This document shows, one piece after another, positions 60,825 to 64,000 of a stretch of 64,000 nt of DNA (position 1 is the stretch's first letter; each line of letters opens with the position of its first letter). The position numbers were made by a program, and so were the translations under genes. The stretch is taken from NCBI GenBank assembly GCA_911728455.2, contig OU452229.1, forward strand, positions 24,293,347 through 24,357,346, written 5' to 3'. Origin of the DNA: Marthasterias glacialis (Eukaryota > Echinodermata > Asteroidea > Forcipulatida > Asteriidae). Below the pieces are notes generated by a model. That model saw only the letters and a program-made list of their open reading frames with translations, did not search any database and was not told the origin of the DNA.

Positions 60825-63810
60825 TTATTTTAGTCGTTGTACTTTCTGCACTGGGACGTCGACGTTCTCTTCGGTAGCGCGGATATTGGGCTTGGGGACT
60901 GTTGGCCTAGGGCATGTTCTATCTGCTCCCTCCTCACTGCAGAACTCTCTAATTTTGTCGTACAAATACCACTGTCGTTTCGCGTCCAGTCCGGGTGGTG
61001 TAGTCTCCTCTGGAAGTTCAGCAGGCGGTAGCGTGTCAGGTGTGCGAAGGAGGTTGTATTGCTTTTCTTCCTCGGATGGTCTCTTCGAAGCATATACAAC
61101 CCCAGGCTCCTCAGATGAAAACCTTCAGAATTAAATAACAAAGAAAATTGTTGGAGTGTTGTAAGTGTTTAAATTTTGTTATTACAAATTTAAACACTTG
61201 CCTGTGTGTGTGCCTGTGGGTCACATGCATGAGTGGGTAGCTACATTTGTAACACTTGGCATGGGGGTAGAAACTGGAGTCTTATCTGTATTTAGCTGGG
61301 CATTGGAATGTGATATAGTGGTAGTTGTGTCCATGAGATTATAAAGTTAAGGTTCTCCTTTAGTGTTTATATTAGGGCAGTGAAGTTGGCCATCAGTTTT
61401 GAAGTAATGTTTCTCCTACAGTCTCTCAGTATTGGCCATACTAATTTAATGCATTGTGATTGGGAAACTAATAGTGTTACTTTTATTTGTTTGTGTTTAA
61501 GACTGTTCTCACTGGAGTCCCATTCAGCATAACAGATTGCATTTGCCGAGTACTTAAGACTGTACTCTTTATATAAATGGAGCAGGTGTTCCTTTTTGAG
61601 AAGATCTTAGTCCATTTTTATTGTTATCGCTTTATTCAGTGTGCCATTCACAGACAGAAATGGGTCAGCAGAGTATTAAGGAATAAAATAAGGGGGAAAA
61701 ACCTACCGGAAATGCTGCAGACTCTTGATGCCGACGAGTGGCTTGAAGTACCCCCCAAGAAAGGTCTGCCAGTCATAAGATGGGACGAAGACTTCCTGCG
61801 ACTCGCTGCCAACTAGTTGGGCCATGTTCAAACCGGTTGCTGTGCTGTGGATGGTCAAGCGCGCTATATCTTCGAGGGATGACACTGGGGTGCGACGGTA
61901 TTTCTGCTTAAGAAGGCCAAAACACCAATCCGGACTAAATTTGGTGTGACCAGCCACCATGAAGTTGAGTGAAATGTCCTTGTGAAGTCCATGTAGAGTC
62001 CTCCAGATGAGATAAAAAAGCATGTACCTATTTTTATTCTGTCCTGAGCAGTTGTCGCAGTGCAGACTGAGATGCTGTTCGCCAAGTCCATGATGTTTGA
62101 AGAAGTGATGCAAGTAGCTGATTACGGCGTTGCTCCCTTTCGTTGACGTCATCCCTTCATCGATGAGGTAGTTGACCTGTTGAGGAATTCCCTCGCAGCA
62201 GACTCCGAAGATGCCGCATTTTCTTGGTGTCATGAAGTACATGGGCCCGGGCTGGAGAGGATTTGATGGATAGTGGACCTGTTGGGCAAAATCAAAAGAA
62301 TAGTGCATAGTGCACTTCCTAGAGCACGGCGGGTTATTTTGACCTAATTGCATGTTTCCATCTGCGATGACGACTTTGGCGTCAGCAACCTGCTTCTTGT
62401 ATGATGTGCGCTCTTCTTTGACGTGTTGAAGGTGGGCCTCCTGCCTCTGCAATGTAGCTGTCTTCCTTTCTTCTTCGCAGTTGATAGTCCTGTTGATGAG
62501 GTTGTTGTTCTTCTGGCATTCCCAGCAGAGGTCGGTCATTGGTCGACAACATACGATCTGTGGACATAGTTGTTTCCAAAGCTTCCTGAAGGTGGTGAGT
62601 GCTGCTACTCTGAAGCCTAAACAGTAAGAAACAAACCATCGTCTTAGCAGATACTCCATGGAATATTAAAATAACAACAACGATTCAAAATAGAGATGTG
62701 CTTCAAAACCCAGTCTTCTCCATTAACAAAGGCAAGTCAAATAAATTTTTTAAAAGAATACTCTTCTCTTCACAAAAGTATGAAATCAACAATTATTTGC
62801 TTGAATTCGTGTTTTTCAAAACAGAATGACAAAATTCATCGTGCAGAACTTCAACTACAAATATTCTGAAATGAAGTTGTTGTTTTTTTTCAAATTTGTT
62901 GGCTGTTCACATTACTACCCCTCCCCCCCCCCCGAACATGGGTAAAATCACTCCGAATCTACCAGAACGAAACCCATAAATAATTTTTTTTTAAATATCT
63001 CTGCTGAAGCTTGATTTTGTAATCTTGTCAATGTTTTTGCACCTTTGGGTTATTGCAGGCAATTTATTTAGTTGCGCCCCATTATTGTTTTTCCTAAAAA
63101 TAACCCTGGCATTTAAATGGATTTATTAAATTTTATTTAAATCTTTCCCCGAAGCCTGACAGTATGACGACTATTAGTGAACACACTTATTATTCGTTTA
63201 TATATTTTGTTTTGCCTACCCGTTGTTTCCATAGCTGGCTTGTAGTAGTCCCTCCAGATGCTGGACTTCGAGTTGGTTGATGGCAGAAGACGAAGATCAG
63301 ATCTCTTGAAGCCAGAAACACGACCAGGAAGACGAAGTGCATGTTCCTCAGCAAAATTGTCGATGAATTGAAAAACTCGTGATGTATCCTCGTAGCTTAA
63401 AACTCTCCTACTCTCTACTCGACCACCAGACTTCTTACGCCTTGGAGTAAGCCCTTGCTCTCGGTACCATTGTTGCACTGCACTTACCTTATTCTTGCTT
63501 ATGCTAAAAAAAAGTGTATAATAAGACAATTCTTAGGTTTTTTGTAGTTGCTTTTTTTCATCAATTCCAAAATACTTCACAAAAGTGTCATCTCATATTA
63601 GTAGAGCAAATTCTTTCTTGGAAAATATCACAACATTATATACTCACGCATGAAGGAAACGGAAGGTCTTTGAGCAAACCCTCTTACTTCTGACGGTGTG
63701 GAGACTTCGGGTCCTCGTGCGCTCTTTAACATGCTTGTACTCGTAGGATACTGTTTCACTCATGTTCATTGAAGTATGGAAGATCCCCAGCAGTATCAGA
63801 TCTTTTTCTC
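60825..63810 (-). CDS. DUF7869-like protein, 5' end missing
   Basis: Four exons join in phase: 63810-63648, 63503-63220, 62616-61707, 61122-60825, with the stop at 60825-60827. The order of blocks fits a family I know from many invertebrate genomes: CSKTFRFLHAISKNK, then QGLTPR, RLPGRVSGFKRSDLRLLP, TFRKLWKQLCP, RPMTDLCWECQKN, a charged helical stretch, PGPMYFMTPRKC, LHCDNCSGQNKN, GHTKFSPDWCFGLLKQ, and a C-terminal WYLYDKIREFC. The HCDNCSGQNKN block with its fixed Asp resembles the start of an RNase H-like transposase core, and related genes are numerous, so a mobile-element origin is likely. That is inference. Its biochemical role is unknown to me. The reading frame is fully intact over 551 codons. 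Confidence 0.75.
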
Positions 63811-64000
63811 CTGAACAAACATGAGCCAATAAGCTATTCAATATGTAGCTTTATGATACTTTAAAGAAGTTACATGATGAAGATTATAGAAGAAAAAAAA
63901 AGAAGCAAACTATTTTAATAATTAAATAGACACTGGACTTAAGTAAACTGATTTAGGATAGGCCTACTCATATTCGTAAATTGCTTACAAACTATCATCT

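Overview
This is eukaryotic, animal DNA. Genes are split by many introns with GT-AG borders and matching codon phases. There are tRNA-derived SINEs, MITE-like inverted-repeat elements, long simple repeats and one 100-N assembly gap. The protein families (NOX5, an EGF-SEA-EGF transmembrane mucin, a GH81 glucanase, a DUF7869-like protein) and the look of the SINEs and MITEs suggest a marine invertebrate deuterostome, most likely an echinoderm such as a sea star. That taxonomic call is inference.

Layout. (1) 1282-8154, minus: a GH81-type endo-1,3-beta-glucanase. Thirteen exons can be joined in phase. It has an N-terminal membrane anchor, and its 3' end lies off the left edge. A 60-bp minisatellite copies the splice acceptor of its last visible exon. 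(2) 8.2-19.4 kb: mostly non-coding, with a 35-bp minisatellite and a 300-bp CAAA/CAGA array. A 7-nt coding first exon at 11397-11403 may belong to the next gene. (3) 19399-26852, plus: a very large Ser/Thr-rich mucin exon, then exons for EGF, SEA, EGF, a membrane span and a cytoplasmic tail. (4) 29431-36382, plus: a complete 12-exon NOX5-type NADPH oxidase of 716 residues (copy A). Its heme, FAD and NADPH motifs are intact but its EF-hands are degenerate. (5) 36.4-40.8 kb: intergenic, with a long ATC-rich tract. (6) 40851-56731, minus: a second NOX5-type oxidase (copy B), convergent with A, with canonical EF-hands. Its first exon was not found. (7) 56.7-60.8 kb: repeats only. (8) 60825-63810, minus: the 3' part of a DUF7869-like gene of the type found in large, probably mobile-element-related families.

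How they may work together. The two oxidases are ancient paralogues: most intron positions and phases agree. Copy B keeps the Ca2+ switch and a basic regulatory linker. Copy A has lost both and is shorter in its NADPH domain, so it may be constitutive or controlled differently. A membrane mucin, a membrane-anchored beta-glucanase and superoxide-producing oxidases side by side would suit an epithelial surface or defence role, but the sequence does not prove a functional link.
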